This document shows, piece by piece, positions 37,546-53,389 of a DNA stretch of 64,000 nucleotides; positions within the stretch are counted from its first letter, which is position 1, and every line of letters begins with the position of its first letter. Location: contig DBMG01000053.1 in NCBI GenBank assembly GCA_002304785.1, positions 45,234 through 109,233 on the forward strand, given 5' to 3'. A program made the position numbers and the translations under genes. The notes under the pieces were generated by a model. The model was not told the origin of the DNA. It did no database searches and saw only the letters and a list, made by a program, of their open reading frames with translations. The stretch comes from Candidatus Accumulibacter sp. UBA704. GTDB taxonomy: Bacteria > Pseudomonadota > Gammaproteobacteria > Burkholderiales > Rhodocyclaceae.

Positions 37546-37605
37546 CGCTGTTGCGCCGTACCGCGGCTTACGTCAAGCAACGACATAGGCACCCCACATA
37601 AGGCA

Positions 37606-37635
37606 AGAGCCCGGATTTCCGGGCTCTGCTCTTTG
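37606..37635. terminator. Bidirectional rho-independent terminator between DUF2934 gene and glgA
   Basis: A perfect 9-bp stem, AGAGCCCGG (37606-37614) and CCGGGCTCT (37619-37627), with loop ATTT, is followed by a T-containing stretch on the plus strand. It lies between two convergent genes and can serve both. Confidence 0.8.
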
Positions 37636-37659
37636 CTTCTCTGTCGTTCTGGCGCAATC

Positions 37660-39099
37660 TCACAGAGCCCTGTAAAGCTCCTCGTAGTGCATTGCCGAGT
37701 CGTCCCACGAAAAGTCCTGTAGCATGGCTCTTTTCTGCACCTTCAGCCACGCATCCTGATTGCCGTAAAACGCGCAGGCATCCCTGATGCGCGCGCCAAG
37801 CGCGTGGCGCGCGGCGTCATCGAAAATGAACCCGGTCGCCTTGTCGGCAGCCAGACTGTCGTCATTCACATCGACGACCGTATCGGCCAAACCACCGACC
37901 CGGCGAACGAGCGGCAGCGTTCCATAACGCAGGGCATAGAGTTGGGTCAAGCCGCACGGTTCAAAGCGGGACGGCACCAGCAGGATATCGGCACCCGCCA
38001 TGAAGCGATGCGACATCGACTCGTCGTATCCGATATGAACGGCCACGTTTTCGGGATTGACCGAGGCCGCATAGCGGAAACCGGCCTCGAGATCGCCGTC
38101 GCCCGTACCGAGCACGATCAGTTGAGCTCCCTCGCGTAGCAGCTCAGGCAAGGATGCCAGTAACAGGTCCATGCCCTTCTGCGAAGTCAACCGACTGACA
38201 ACGGCAAACAGCGGGCCGCGGGCCTCGGTCGACAGACCGAACTCGAGTTGGAGGGCTCGCTTGCAGATCTTTTTCCCTGCCACATCATCCACGGAATACG
38301 GACTGGCAATCCTGGCACTGGCCGGATTCCAGACCGCATAGTCGACACCGTTCAGAATGCCCGATAAGTCGCTGCCCCGGTCCCGCATCACTCCGTCGAG
38401 ACCGCAACCGAACTCAGGAGTGCAAATCTCCCGAGCGTAGCTGGGACTCACCGTCGTAATCCGGCTTGAATACACCAGCCCGGCCTTCATGAAGGAGATC
38501 TTGCCGTGGAATTCCAGGCCATGCGGCGTCAACTTGCGCATCGGCAAGCCGAGTTCATGATGGCATTCCATCGGAAACATGCCGCGGAACGCGAGATTAT
38601 GAACGGTAAAGACCGTCGGTGTCTTCAGGCCGGGATTCTGAGTAATATACGCTGGGGCCAGGCCGGCGTGCCAGTCGTGGGCATGCACGACGCCGGGCAC
38701 CCAAACCGGATCGAGCTCGCCTGAAGCCAGGTGAGCGGCAACCCATCCCAGCAGTCCAAACCGGCGATGGTTGTCACTCCAGTCGTGCCCGTCGGGACCA
38801 ACATACGGATTGCCCTCTCTCTGATACAGGAAAGGTGCCTCGATCACATAGGCGTGCAACCCGCTATCCGGCAACTTGCCTAGACTGAGAGTCACGACAG
38901 CCGCCCCGAACACCGGGCCGATCTGCATGACGGGTTTCAGCCCGACGATCCCGTTGAGAACACCGGGCAGACCAGGCAACAGGACACGCACGTCCAGCCC
39001 GCGCTTGGCGAGCGCCGGCGGCAGCGAGCCGACCACGTCGGCCAGCCCGCCGGTCTTGACCAGAGGAAAGATTTCCGAAGCTACGTGAAGTATTCGCAT
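37660..39099 (-). CDS. glgA: Glycogen synthase (ADP-glucose)
   Basis: 479 residues (E. coli GlgA 477), GT5 family. It elongates alpha-1,4 glucan from ADP-glucose. The N-terminal [22 protein letters not shown] carries the KTGGL substrate loop (15-19). The C-terminal part has [31 protein letters not shown], the family's acid-rich active-site region. It is last in the pgi-pgm-glgC-glgA operon, 25 nt after glgC, and faces the glycogen degradation operon. Confidence 0.97.
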   Translation of the reverse strand: MRILHVASEIFPLVKTGGLADVVGSLPPALAKRGLDVRVLLPGLPGVLNGIVGLKPVMQIGPVFGAAVVTLSLGKLPDSGLHAYVIEAPFLYQREGNPYVGPDGHDWSDNHRRFGLLGWVAAHLASGELDPVWVPGVVHAHDWHAGLAPAYITQNPGLKTPTVFTVHNLAFRGMFPMECHHELGLPMRKLTPHGLEFHGKISFMKAGLVYSSRITTVSPSYAREICTPEFGCGLDGVMRDRGSDLSGILNGVDYAVWNPASARIASPYSVDDVAGKKICKRALQLEFGLSTEARGPLFAVVSRLTSQKGMDLLLASLPELLREGAQLIVLGTGDGDLEAGFRYAASVNPENVAVHIGYDESMSHRFMAGADILLVPSRFEPCGLTQLYALRYGTLPLVRRVGGLADTVVDVNDDSLAADKATGFIFDDAARHALGARIRDACAFYGNQDAWLKVQKRAMLQDFSWDDSAMHYEELYRAL

Positions 39100-39124
39100 T
39101 TATAAGTACTGGGTTAAGTAGGAA

Positions 39125-40396
39125 TCAGCGCAACCGATCGAGCATCTGGCGTGTTACCAGAGTGATGCCGTTATCGGTTCGCCGGAATCGGCGCGCATCC
39201 TCCGAAGGATCCTCCCCAATAACCATTCCCGCAGGAATGCTCACTCCATGATCAACGATGCACCGGTTCAGGCGTGCCCCGCGACCGATATCGACATCGG
39301 GCAGCAACACCGACCAGTTGACCTTGGCATAGGAATGCACGCGGCAGGACGAGAACAGCAGCGATCGGTTCAGTTCGCCGGAAATAATGCACCCTCCGGA
39401 AACGTTCGATTCGATCGCCACGCCATGGCGATCGATCTGGTTGTGCACGAATTTCGCTGGTGGCAGCTGTTGCTGGTAAGTCCACACCGGCCAGCCGCGG
39501 TCGTAGAGATTCAATGCGGGAACGGTCGCCGTCAGGTCGATGTTGGCTTCCCAATAGGCATCGACAGTCCCGGCATCGCGCCAGTAGTGTTCCTTGTCCG
39601 GCGTTTCATCCGGCGCATGTACGCAGCTGCGATCAAAGGAATGCGCATAGGCGCAGCCATTTCTCACCGCCTGCGGAATGATGTCCTTGCCAAAATCATG
39701 GCTGGACGTCGGATCGGCAATGTCGCGCATCAATTCGTTGTAGAGATATTTCGCGTTGAAGATGTAAATCCCCATGCTGCACAGCGAACTGTCGGGCTTT
39801 CCTGGCATTGGCGGCGGATCAGCAGGCTTTTCCACGAAATCCGTAATCCGGTTGCTACCGTCGACGGCCATGACGCCGAACCCTTTGGCATCCTTGCGCG
39901 GAACTTCAATGCACGCAATCGAGCACTCCGCCCCGCTTTCAACATGATCGACGAGCATGGCCGCGTAGTTCATTTTGTATACGTGGTCGCCAGCGAGAAT
40001 CAGGACGTACTGAGGCGAAGGCTGGTAGGTCTCGAGGATATCGATGTTCTGGTACACCGCATCGGCCGTACCGCGATACCAGGACTCCTCGTCCACGCGC
40101 TGCTGCGCGGGCAGCAGATCGACGAACTCGTTGTTCTCGCCACGCAGGAAACCCCATCCACGCTGAATGTGGCGCAACAGGCTGTGCGACTTGTACTGGG
40201 TCACCACACCGATCCGCCGGATGCCGGAATTGACGCAGTTGGACATGGCAAAATCAACGATGCGGTACTTGCCCCCGAAATAGACGGCGGGTTTCGCGCG
40301 GCGATCGGTCAGCTCGTACAGCCGGCTTCCCCGGCCTCCCGCCAGAACCAGCGCAACCGTTCTGCCAGGCAACTGAAAAGTTCTTCTTTCTATCAT
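39125..40396 (-). CDS. glgC: Glucose-1-phosphate adenylyltransferase (ADP-glucose pyrophosphorylase)
   Basis: 423 residues (E. coli GlgC 431). N-terminal nucleotidyltransferase domain with [43 protein letters not shown] and FVEKPADPP, then a left-handed beta-helix domain ([19 protein letters not shown]) for allosteric control. It makes ADP-glucose for GlgA and is the committed, regulated step of glycogen synthesis. It is 62 nt downstream of pgm and 25 nt upstream of glgA. Confidence 0.97.
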   Translation of the reverse strand: MIERRTFQLPGRTVALVLAGGRGSRLYELTDRRAKPAVYFGGKYRIVDFAMSNCVNSGIRRIGVVTQYKSHSLLRHIQRGWGFLRGENNEFVDLLPAQQRVDEESWYRGTADAVYQNIDILETYQPSPQYVLILAGDHVYKMNYAAMLVDHVESGAECSIACIEVPRKDAKGFGVMAVDGSNRITDFVEKPADPPPMPGKPDSSLCSMGIYIFNAKYLYNELMRDIADPTSSHDFGKDIIPQAVRNGCAYAHSFDRSCVHAPDETPDKEHYWRDAGTVDAYWEANIDLTATVPALNLYDRGWPVWTYQQQLPPAKFVHNQIDRHGVAIESNVSGGCIISGELNRSLLFSSCRVHSYAKVNWSVLLPDVDIGRGARLNRCIVDHGVSIPAGMVIGEDPSEDARRFRRTDNGITLVTRQMLDRLR

Positions 40397-40458
40397 TTTG
40401 CCACTCTCCTTTTAATCGCTGATCGAATTCTCACTCTCAACTGACACGGTAGCCGCAA

Positions 40459-42150
<1,692 letters not shown>

Positions 42151-43779
42151 CTATTTCCGACAATAAGCCAACAAAGCCTGTGTCGAACCATCGAACGCAG
42201 AAGCGAGCGCAGGATCATCGAAGGCTGGAAGTATCCTGCTGGCCACCGCCTTGCCGAGTTCCACCCCCCACTGATCGAAAGAATTGATGCCCCACACGGC
42301 GCCTTGAACAAACACTTTGTGCTCGTAGAGCGCCACCAGGGAACCTAGGGTTCCCGGAGCAAGGGTCTTCAAAAGCAGCGTCGAGGATGGCTGGTTGCCG
42401 GCAAAAACGCGGTGAGGCAATAGATCGGCGACCTCTTCGGGAGCCACTGACTCCTTCTCCATGCTCTCGCGCACCTCGCTTTCGGTCTTGCCAAAAGCCA
42501 GGGCCGAACTCTGGGCGAAGCAATTGGACAGAAGCGCTTCCTGATGTCCAGGCAGCGGATAATCCGAGCGCACCGAAGCGATGAAATCACAGGGCACAAT
42601 ACGCCCGCCCTGGTGCAGCAACTGGAAGAACGCATGCTGCCCGTTGTTGCCGAGTTCCCCCCAGACGATCGGGCAGGTCGCACAATCCACCGGGTCTCCG
42701 GCGATACTGACAGACTTGCCGTTGCTCTCCATCTCGAGTTGCTGCAGGAAGGAGGGAAGATACTTGAGCGATTCGTTGTAGGGCAGCACCGCGTTGGTTG
42801 TCGCCCCGAGGAAATTCGTGTTCCAGATGCCGATCAACCCCATGATCACCGGCAGGTTCTGCGCGAACGGTGCCGTTCTGAAATGCTCGTCCATGCGTTC
42901 GGCGCCGCGCAGCATCTCGTCAAAAGCATGCGGTCCGATGGCGATCATCAGCGCCAGGCCAACTGCCGACCATAACGAATAGCGTCCTCCGACCCAATCC
43001 CATATGGGAAAAACCCGATCCCGCGACACGCCAAACGCCGCGGCCCGCTCGGGTCTGCTGGAGACTGCGGCAAAATGATTGGCGAGATTGACTTCGTCGC
43101 CCAGGTTGCTCTTCAACCAGTTGCGCGCCGTCTCGGCGTTGACCATCGTTTCCTGAGTAGTGAATGTCTTGCTCACGACGATGAACAGCGTTGTACGCGG
43201 ATCGAGCGTCTGCAGCAACGGCGCCAGCTGTGCTCCATCCAGGTTCGACACGTAATGCACCCTGAGGGTCGGATGGGCGAATGCACGCAATGCCTGGTTC
43301 ATCATCTTCGGTCCGAGATCGGAACCGCCTATGCCGATATTCACGACATCGCGTATTGCCATTCCGTGGTGACCATGACACTTCCCCGCGCGCAGCAACT
43401 CGGCAAATTCTGCCATCCGCTTACGCGTTGCCAGGACATCGGCCATCACATCGAACTGTCCGTTCGGAAATGGCGCAGAAAACCGCCGCAAGGCCACATG
43501 CAGAACAGAACGCCCTTCGCTGACGTTGATACGGTCGCCGGCAAACATGCGCTCGATCCATTCGGGCAAAAACGCCTCACCGGCCAGCTTGACCAGCCGG
43601 CCGAGCGTTTCCCGGGTCAGACGCTGCTTCGAGAAGTCGTAGAGGATATCGTCAAACGAAAGGCTGAGTGATCCGGCACGTTCCGGGTCGCCGGCAAAAA
43701 GATCGCGAAGATGGGTCTTTTCCATTTCCTGGCGATGAGCACAAAGATCCGCCCATGTCCGCGAGGCCGTAATTGTCAT
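42151..43779 (-). CDS. pgi: Glucose-6-phosphate isomerase
   Basis: 542 residues (E. coli Pgi 549). The PGI signatures are present: VNIGIGGSDLGPKMM, the phosphate-binding SKTFTTQETM, the catalytic region WVGGRYSLWSAVGL and the C-terminal FDQWGVELGK. It interconverts glucose and fructose 6-phosphate, joining glycolysis or gluconeogenesis to glycogen metabolism. First gene of the synthesis operon and divergent from gapA across ~470 nt. Confidence 0.97.
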   Translation of the reverse strand: MTITASRTWADLCAHRQEMEKTHLRDLFAGDPERAGSLSLSFDDILYDFSKQRLTRETLGRLVKLAGEAFLPEWIERMFAGDRINVSEGRSVLHVALRRFSAPFPNGQFDVMADVLATRKRMAEFAELLRAGKCHGHHGMAIRDVVNIGIGGSDLGPKMMNQALRAFAHPTLRVHYVSNLDGAQLAPLLQTLDPRTTLFIVVSKTFTTQETMVNAETARNWLKSNLGDEVNLANHFAAVSSRPERAAAFGVSRDRVFPIWDWVGGRYSLWSAVGLALMIAIGPHAFDEMLRGAERMDEHFRTAPFAQNLPVIMGLIGIWNTNFLGATTNAVLPYNESLKYLPSFLQQLEMESNGKSVSIAGDPVDCATCPIVWGELGNNGQHAFFQLLHQGGRIVPCDFIASVRSDYPLPGHQEALLSNCFAQSSALAFGKTESEVRESMEKESVAPEEVADLLPHRVFAGNQPSSTLLLKTLAPGTLGSLVALYEHKVFVQGAVWGINSFDQWGVELGKAVASRILPAFDDPALASAFDGSTQALLAYCRK

Positions 43780-45254
<1,475 letters not shown>

Positions 45255-45266
45255 CACCGGGCAAAA

Positions 45267-45291
45267 GGGCACTGCAAGGTGCCCTTTTTTT
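45267..45291 (+). terminator. Rho-independent terminator after gapA
   Basis: GGGCAC (45267-45272) pairs with GTGCCC (45279-45284) around loop TGCAAG. AAAA precedes the stem and seven Ts (45285-45291) follow, which extends the stem by A-T pairs. Confidence 0.88.
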
Positions 45292-45320
45292 GTCTTCAAT
45301 TCCCGAAAGAGAGCATTGCC

Positions 45321-46490
45321 ATGACTTTCAAGCGTCTTACCGATCTCGACGTGTCCGGCAAGCGGGTGTTCATCCGCGCCGACCTCAATGTCCCGCAGGA
45401 CGACAACCTCGCCATCACCGATGACACGCGCATCCGCGCCGCGCTGCCCGGCATCCAGTACGCCCTGTCCAAGGGTGCGGCGGTGATGGTCACCTCGCAC
45501 CTCGGCCGTCCGACCGAAGGCGAATTCAAACCCGAAGACTCGCTCGCCCCGGTCGCCAAGCGCATGTCCGAACTGCTCGGCAAGGAAGTCCGCCTGGTGC
45601 AGAACTGGGTCGACGGCGGCTTCGAAGTGAAGGCCGGCGAAGTCGTCATGCTGGAAAACAGCCGTTGCAACAAGGGCGAGAAGAAGTGCAGCGACGAGCT
45701 GTCGCAGAAGATGGCCGCCCTGTGCGATGTATGGGTAATGGACGCCTTCGGCACCGCGCACCGCGCCGAAGCCACCACCTACGGCATGGGCAAGTACGCC
45801 AAGATCGCCTGTGCCGGCCCCTGCGTGGCGTCCGAACTCGAAGCATTGACCAAGGCACTGGCCCAGCCGGCCCGTCCGATGGTCGCCATCGTCGGCGGCT
45901 CGAAGGTGTCCACCAAACTGACGGTACTCGAAAGCCTCTCCGCCAAGGTCGACCAACTGGTCGTCGGCGGCGGCATCGCCAACACCTTCCTGCTGGCCTC
46001 CGGCAAGAAGATCGGCAAGTCGCTGGCCGAAAAGGACCTCGTCGATCAGGCCAAGGCCGTGATGGCCAAGGTTCCGGTGCCGCTGCCGACCGACGTCGTC
46101 TGCGCCAAGGAGTTTTCCGCCACCGCGCCGGCGACGATCAAGAGCGTCGACGACGTGGCCGACGACGACATGATCCTCGACATCGGCCCGCAGTCCGCCA
46201 AGGCGCTGGCCGAGATCATCGCCAAGGCCGGCACGGTGGTGTGGAACGGGCCAGTCGGCGTGTTCGAGATGGATGCGTTCGCCAACGGCACCAAGGAGCT
46301 GGCCAAGGCCGTCGCCGAATCGAAAGCCTTCACCCTCGCGGGTGGCGGCGACACCGTCTCGGCGATCAACGTCTTCAAGATCGAGGACAAGGTCGGCTAT
46401 ATCTCGACCGCCGGCGGTGCCTTCCTGGAGTTCCTCGAAGGCAAGCGCCTGCCTGCGGTGGATATCCTCGAATCGCGATTCAAGGATTGA
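45321..46490 (+). CDS. pgk: Phosphoglycerate kinase
   Basis: 389 residues (E. coli Pgk 387). N-terminal [15 protein letters not shown] and [12 protein letters not shown] bind phosphoglycerate; the C-terminal GGGDTVSAI and [15 protein letters not shown] bind nucleotide. It makes ATP from 1,3-bisphosphoglycerate. I chose the ATG at 45321; the frame continues upstream across the gapA terminator. Very strong codon bias makes long spurious open frames on the other frames here. It is followed by an unrecognised gene instead of directly by pyk. Confidence 0.97.
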   Translation: MTFKRLTDLDVSGKRVFIRADLNVPQDDNLAITDDTRIRAALPGIQYALSKGAAVMVTSHLGRPTEGEFKPEDSLAPVAKRMSELLGKEVRLVQNWVDGGFEVKAGEVVMLENSRCNKGEKKCSDELSQKMAALCDVWVMDAFGTAHRAEATTYGMGKYAKIACAGPCVASELEALTKALAQPARPMVAIVGGSKVSTKLTVLESLSAKVDQLVVGGGIANTFLLASGKKIGKSLAEKDLVDQAKAVMAKVPVPLPTDVVCAKEFSATAPATIKSVDDVADDDMILDIGPQSAKALAEIIAKAGTVVWNGPVGVFEMDAFANGTKELAKAVAESKAFTLAGGGDTVSAINVFKIEDKVGYISTAGGAFLEFLEGKRLPAVDILESRFKD

Positions 46491-46533
46491 TCCTTGTTCG
46501 ATGCAGCCCGTCCCGGGTTGCGTCGCTTCGTGA

Positions 46534-46572
46534 CGCGGCACCACTATCGCTTGCAGCGAGAGAGGTGCCGCG
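46534..46572 (+). other. Strong hairpin in the leader of the unknown pgk-pyk gene
   Basis: CGCGGCACC (46534-46542) and GGTGCCGCG (46564-46572) form a perfect 9-bp stem. The 21-nt loop has an inner CGCT/AGCG stem. No T run follows, so it is unlikely to be a simple terminator. It ends only about 7 nt before the ribosome-binding site of the next gene. Confidence 0.55.
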
Positions 46573-46594
46573 ACTTCTGGAAGGATTCGCACGG

Positions 46595-47377
46595 GTGGAT
46601 GTCCATCTCTATTTCTCGCTTATTCCCGAAGCACTGATCGCCTCCAATCTGCCTCCGGAGAAATTCGGACAGTATTACGCTACAGGCAGCGGATACAAGT
46701 CCAAAGGCCAATGCCTGTTCTTCGAGATATCCCGCGATTTCCGGAACGAGCATTTCGAAATAGCCACGGCCATCGAGAGATGCCGCCCCACTCCAAGCGG
46801 AACGCCCAAGCATTCGGTGTACCTTTCCGTCTATCGCGTGCTGGAGCATCTGCCCATCGAGGCGCTGGGAAAGCTTTATCTGACCACGTCCTACGGGCAC
46901 ACACTGGGACTGGAACGCGGAGAGCTCCCCGAGGAGGGAGAATCCTGCCTGCACTTGTACCAGGACCTCGTTCCCGTCAACAGTCTGGTGGTAAGCAATC
47001 TCGGGCCTAAGACTTACTACGAGAGCGTGACTGTCAAGCCATCGAAATTCATCCGTTTTCCGGGGCTTTTCTTTGTCGAGCTCGAGCTCGGTGAACTGGC
47101 GACCGACCCGGCGAACGGAAAGGCCGAAACGCTGCCTTATCCGTTCGTCGATCATCTGCGCGAGACGCTGATGACGCTAAAACAGCCGTCAGGGGACAAA
47201 CCCGGGGGAAAGGAGAGCAAGATGGTACACCGCGTGCATTCGCTCGAGTTTCCGTACAGCATGGTCAAAGGAGGATTCCATGTCGGCAACAGCTACGACA
47301 TGGCTTTCTATCCGATGCCATCGCATCGCGAACTCAAGCAACGCCATGACCAATGGTGGCGATCGGCAAACATTTGA
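46595..47377 (+). CDS. Unrecognised conserved-looking protein between pgk and pyk
   Basis: 260 residues from a GTG at 46595 with GGAAGGA upstream. There is no ATG in the open frame before the protein-like region, so a GTG start is required. It begins MDVHLYFSLIPEALIASNLPPEKFGQ. Other distinctive stretches are YYATGSGYKSKGQCLFFEI, HSVYLSVYRVLEHLPIEALG, LGKLYLTTSYGHTLGL and SLEFPYSMVKGGFHVGNSYD. It looks soluble and cytoplasmic, with no signal peptide, membrane helix or metal motif. Amino-acid and codon composition are protein-like, but less biased than in gap and pgk. I do not recognise the family. Position between pgk and pyk suggests a tie to central metabolism, but that is context only. Confidence 0.75.
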   Translation: MDVHLYFSLIPEALIASNLPPEKFGQYYATGSGYKSKGQCLFFEISRDFRNEHFEIATAIERCRPTPSGTPKHSVYLSVYRVLEHLPIEALGKLYLTTSYGHTLGLERGELPEEGESCLHLYQDLVPVNSLVVSNLGPKTYYESVTVKPSKFIRFPGLFFVELELGELATDPANGKAETLPYPFVDHLRETLMTLKQPSGDKPGGKESKMVHRVHSLEFPYSMVKGGFHVGNSYDMAFYPMPSHRELKQRHDQWWRSANI

Positions 47378-47554
47378 CAGTCTGTCGGAAGTGACTCTCC
47401 GAACCGACGGACACCGGACGCGAAACTCAACGTTGCTTCAAAGCAGAATTTCAGCGCAAGAATCGGAAACGTTCATTATTACTCAACACAATTGCTCGAT
47501 ACTCATGCCGAACGATTGCCGAGCAAACCACTTAAACGACAATAAGGATCTCAC

Positions 47555-48994
47555 ATGGCCCGCCATACAAAAATAGTTGCCACTCTCGGCCCCGCCTCCA
47601 AAGACCCGCAGATCCTCGAGACATTGATTCGCACCGGGGTCGATGTCGTACGGCTCAATTTCTCGCACGGAAAGGCGGAAGACCATATTCAGCTGGCCGC
47701 GGAAGTCCGGCGAATCGCCGCCCGCGTCGGCCGTCCGATCGGCATTCTCGCCGACCTGCAGGGCCCGAAGATCCGTATCGGAAAATTCGAGGAAGGCAAG
47801 ATTCACCTGGAAACGGGCGACCTTCTGATTCTCGACGCAAAGTGCGAACTCGGCAACCAGGAACGCGTCGGCCTCGACTACAAGGATTTGCCCGGTGATG
47901 TCAGCGCCGGGAACATTCTGCTGCTTGATGACGGTCGCATTGTCTTGGAAGTCGAGCAAGTCGTCGGCCACGAGATATTCACGGTCGTGCGCCATGGCGG
48001 AATCCTGTCCAACAACAAGGGCATCAACCGCCAGGGCGGGGGGCTTTCGGCTCCCGCGCTGACCGCCAAGGACATGGACGACATCAAGACCGCGGCGCAG
48101 ATCGGCGCCGACTTCCTGGCCATTTCCTTTCCCAAGAGCGCCTCCGACATGTACATGGCGCGCCAGTTGATGCTCGCCGCTGGCGGGCGCTCCCTGACCA
48201 TCGCCAAGATCGAGCGTGTCGAAGCCGTTGCCGCTCTCGAAGAAATCCTCGACGCATCCGACGGCCTGATGGTGGCGCGCGGCGATCTCGCCGTGGAAGT
48301 CGGCGACGCGGCCGTTCCCGCCTTGCAGAAGCGGATGATTCGCATGGCCCGTGAAAAGAACAAGCTGGCGATCACCGCCACTCAGATGATGGAGTCGATG
48401 ACCCATTCTCCGACACCCACGCGAGCAGAGGTTTCGGACGTGGCCAATGCCGTGCTGGACGGTACCGACGCCGTCATGCTTTCCGGGGAAACGGCAGCAG
48501 GCGAATTTCCGGTCGAAACGGTCGAAGCCATGGCGCGCATTTGCGAGGAAGCGGAAAAATCCCAGCCGATCACACTCGATCGCGGATTCCTCGACCGCAC
48601 GTTCACCCGCATCGATCAGTCGATTGCCATGGCCTCGCTCTTCGCGGCCTATCACCTCAACGTCAAGGCGGTTGCCGCCCTGACGACCACGGGCTCGACC
48701 GCCTTGTGGATGAGCCGCCTCAATTGCGGAATCCCCATCTTCGGACTGACTGAGGAACCTGCCGCACAATCGCGTATGACCCTGTTCCGCGAAGTGTTTC
48801 CCCTGCTCATGACCGACATGAACAATGACCGGGACATTCTGCGCCGCAACGCCGAGGAACGACTGTTGCAGGCCGGAGTGGTCGCCAAGGGCGACCTCAT
48901 CGTCCTGTCCTATGGCGACAAGATGGGCCAGAGCGGAGGAACCAATACGATGACCATCGTCCGGGTCGGAGATCTGGCGGCCACCAAACGATGA
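47555..48994 (+). CDS. pyk: Pyruvate kinase
   Basis: 479 residues. N-terminal RHTKIVATLGPASKDP, RLNFSHG, the ADP/PEP site MVARGDLAVEVG and the signature TATQMMESM are all present, and the C-terminal allosteric domain ends in GGTNTMTIVRVG. It converts phosphoenolpyruvate and ADP to pyruvate and ATP. AAGGAT precedes the ATG. It lies 177 nt after the unknown gene. Confidence 0.97.
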   Translation: MARHTKIVATLGPASKDPQILETLIRTGVDVVRLNFSHGKAEDHIQLAAEVRRIAARVGRPIGILADLQGPKIRIGKFEEGKIHLETGDLLILDAKCELGNQERVGLDYKDLPGDVSAGNILLLDDGRIVLEVEQVVGHEIFTVVRHGGILSNNKGINRQGGGLSAPALTAKDMDDIKTAAQIGADFLAISFPKSASDMYMARQLMLAAGGRSLTIAKIERVEAVAALEEILDASDGLMVARGDLAVEVGDAAVPALQKRMIRMAREKNKLAITATQMMESMTHSPTPTRAEVSDVANAVLDGTDAVMLSGETAAGEFPVETVEAMARICEEAEKSQPITLDRGFLDRTFTRIDQSIAMASLFAAYHLNVKAVAALTTTGSTALWMSRLNCGIPIFGLTEEPAAQSRMTLFREVFPLLMTDMNNDRDILRRNAEERLLQAGVVAKGDLIVLSYGDKMGQSGGTNTMTIVRVGDLAATKR

Positions 48995-49110
48995 CGCGTT
49001 GAGTCGTCGCGGACTGTTGGCTAAGATGGTTCGAAGGACGGGTCCGTATCAAGCGAAAGGCGGACTCTCCCTTCGCCACAACTGTTTTTCATAACCGGAA
49101 GGAGAAATCG

Positions 49111-50175
49111 ATGCCCCTCGTATCGCTGAGACAACTGCTCGACCATGCGGCCGAGTACGGCTATGGTCTGCCGGCCTTCAACGTGAACAACATGGAACAG
49201 GTCTGGGCCATCGTCGATGCCGCCGCCGAACTCGACGCCCCGGTCATCATGCAGGCCTCGGCCGGCGCCCGCAAATACGCCGGCGAGCCGTTCCTGCGCC
49301 ACCAGATCCTGGCCGCGCTGGAAGCCTACCCGAACATCCCGATCGTCATGCACCAGGACCACGGGCAATCGCCGGCCATCTGCATGGCCGCCATCCGCTC
49401 CGGCTTCACCTCGGTGATGATGGACGGCTCGCTGGAGGCCGACGGCAAGTCGGTCGCTTCCTACGAATACAACGTCGCCACCACGCAGAAGGTGGTCGAG
49501 TTCTCACACGCCATCGGCGTGTCGGTGGAAGCCGAGCTCGGCGTGCTCGGCTCGCTGGAAACCATGAAGGGCGACAAGGAGGACGGCCACGGCGCGGAAG
49601 GCCACATGACGCGGGAGCAACTGCTCACCGACGTCGAACAGGCCGCCGACTTCGTCAAGCAGACGCAGTGCGACGCGCTGGCCATCGCCATCGGCACCTC
49701 GCACGGCGCCTACAAGTTCACCAAGAAGCCGACCGGCGACATCCTGGCCATCGACCGCATCAAGGAAATCCACGCGCGCATTCCCAACTGCCACCTGGTG
49801 ATGCACGGCTCGTCGTCGGTGCCGCAGGAGCTGCTAGCCGAGATCCGCGAGTTCGGCGGCGACATGAAGGAGACGTACGGCGTCCCGGTCGAGGAGATCG
49901 TCACCGGCATCAAGCACGGGGTGCGCAAGGTCAATATCGACACCGACATCCGCCTGGCCATGACCGGCGCGATCCGCCGCTACTTCGTCGAGAACCCCGG
50001 CAAGTTCGATCCGCGCGACTACCTCAAGCCGGCACGCGAAGCCGCGCGCAAGATCGTCGTGGCCCGCCTGGAAGCCTTCGGCGCCGCCGGACAGGCCAGC
50101 AAGATCAAGCCCATCCCGCTCGACAAAATGGCCGAACGCTACAAAAAGGGGGAACTTGCGCAGGTCGTGCGCTGA
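49111..50175 (+). CDS. fba: Fructose-bisphosphate aldolase, class II
   Basis: 354 residues, the length of the CbbA/Fba class IIB group. Zinc ligands are visible in [23 protein letters not shown] and LVMHGSSS. It cleaves fructose 1,6-bisphosphate to the triose phosphates and can act in gluconeogenesis or the Calvin cycle. GGAGAA lies before the ATG. It closes the lower-glycolysis block and is followed by a strong terminator. Confidence 0.96.
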   Translation: MPLVSLRQLLDHAAEYGYGLPAFNVNNMEQVWAIVDAAAELDAPVIMQASAGARKYAGEPFLRHQILAALEAYPNIPIVMHQDHGQSPAICMAAIRSGFTSVMMDGSLEADGKSVASYEYNVATTQKVVEFSHAIGVSVEAELGVLGSLETMKGDKEDGHGAEGHMTREQLLTDVEQAADFVKQTQCDALAIAIGTSHGAYKFTKKPTGDILAIDRIKEIHARIPNCHLVMHGSSSVPQELLAEIREFGGDMKETYGVPVEEIVTGIKHGVRKVNIDTDIRLAMTGAIRRYFVENPGKFDPRDYLKPAREAARKIVVARLEAFGAAGQASKIKPIPLDKMAERYKKGELAQVVR

Positions 50176-50202
50176 CCAAATTCGGGCACTGACCAGACCC
50201 AT

Positions 50203-50244
50203 GCCGCGATATCGGCGATTGATCCGGTATCGCGGCTTTTCTTT
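50203..50244 (+). terminator. Rho-independent terminator after fba
   Basis: GCCGCGATA (50203-50211) pairs with TATCGCGGC (50228-50236), and a T-rich tail (TTTTCTTT) follows. Extra pairing of TCGG/CCGG inside the stem is possible. Confidence 0.85.
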
Positions 50245-50322
50245 GTCGGAAGACCCGAATCTCTCCGCCCGCAACTGCTTTATAATTTGTTGTTTTTGCA
50301 AACCTCTTTTGGAATCGAAATC

Positions 50323-51261
50323 ATGACTCAAGCCCTGTACGAATCGTCCATCAAGAGCTTGCCCCTGCTCGGCCGCGGCAAGGTCCGCGACATTTATGCG
50401 GTCGGCGACGACAAACTGCTGATCGTTACCAGCGACCGACTCTCGGCCTTTGACGTCATCCTGCCGAACCCGATCCCGGCCAAGGGCAAGGTGCTCACTC
50501 AACTGGCGAACTTCTGGTTCGACAAACTGGCGCACATCCTGCCCAACCAGTTGACCGGCATCGATCCGGAGAGCGTGGTCGCTGCCGACGAACGCGAGCA
50601 GGTGCGCGGACGAAGCCTGGTCGTCAAGCGCCTGCGGCCATTGCCCATCGAAGCGGTAGTACGCGGCTATCTGATCGGCTCCGGGTGGAAGGACTACCAG
50701 CAGACTGGCGCCGTGTGCGGCATCCAACTGCCGGCCGGCTTGCAACTGGCGGCCAAGCTGCCCGAACCCATCTTCACCCCGGCCACCAAGGCCGAGCAGG
50801 GCGAGCACGACGAGAATATCTCCTTCGAACTGGCACAGATCAACTGCGGCGCGGCGCTCTCCGACGTGCTTAAAGGCACCGGAAAGAACGGCGCGCAGAT
50901 CGCCACCGAGGCCCGCAACGCCGCAATCGCCCTCTACACCACGGCGGCGGATTACGCACTGACCCGCGGCATCATCATCGCCGACACCAAGTTCGAGTTC
51001 GGCGTCGACGCAGCCGGCACGGTGCACCTCATCGACGAGGCGCTGACCCCCGATTCGTCGCGCTTCTGGCCGGCCGACTCGTACCGGGTCGGTAGCAATC
51101 CGCCTTCCTACGACAAGCAGTACGTGCGCGACCACCTGGAGACCCTCGACTGGAACAAGAAAGCGCCGGGCCCGTCGTTGCCGGCCGAGGTTGTTGCACG
51201 CACCAGCGCCAAGTACATCGAGGCTTACGAGCAACTAACCGGCAAGAAACTGGTCGATTGA
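50323..51261 (+). CDS. purC: Phosphoribosylaminoimidazole-succinocarboxamide synthase
   Basis: 312 residues. SAICAR synthetase joins aspartate to CAIR in purine synthesis. Typical segments are [39 protein letters not shown], the aspartate/metal region ADTKFEFG and [18 protein letters not shown] chose the ATG at 50323; the frame runs upstream into the promoter, where a TATAAT (50281-50286) is a likely -10. It is the longer form of the enzyme seen in many betaproteobacteria (E. coli 237 aa). Confidence 0.96.
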   Translation: MTQALYESSIKSLPLLGRGKVRDIYAVGDDKLLIVTSDRLSAFDVILPNPIPAKGKVLTQLANFWFDKLAHILPNQLTGIDPESVVAADEREQVRGRSLVVKRLRPLPIEAVVRGYLIGSGWKDYQQTGAVCGIQLPAGLQLAAKLPEPIFTPATKAEQGEHDENISFELAQINCGAALSDVLKGTGKNGAQIATEARNAAIALYTTAADYALTRGIIIADTKFEFGVDAAGTVHLIDEALTPDSSRFWPADSYRVGSNPPSYDKQYVRDHLETLDWNKKAPGPSLPAEVVARTSAKYIEAYEQLTGKKLVD

Positions 51262-51323
51262 TCGTATAGCCGACACTCTTTTACGGGCGGCTGCGGCCGC
51301 CCGCTTCTTTTCTGGAATTGACA

Positions 51324-53366
<2,043 letters not shown>

Positions 53367-53389
53367 CAGCCTTTCAGGAGGATTGCGCC

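Noticed and set aside
45665..46594. Long plus-strand frame overlapping pgk and continuing into the unknown gene
   Set aside because: The part over pgk is Arg/Gly-rich and out of frame with the real enzyme. Only the portion from the GTG at 46595 looks like protein.
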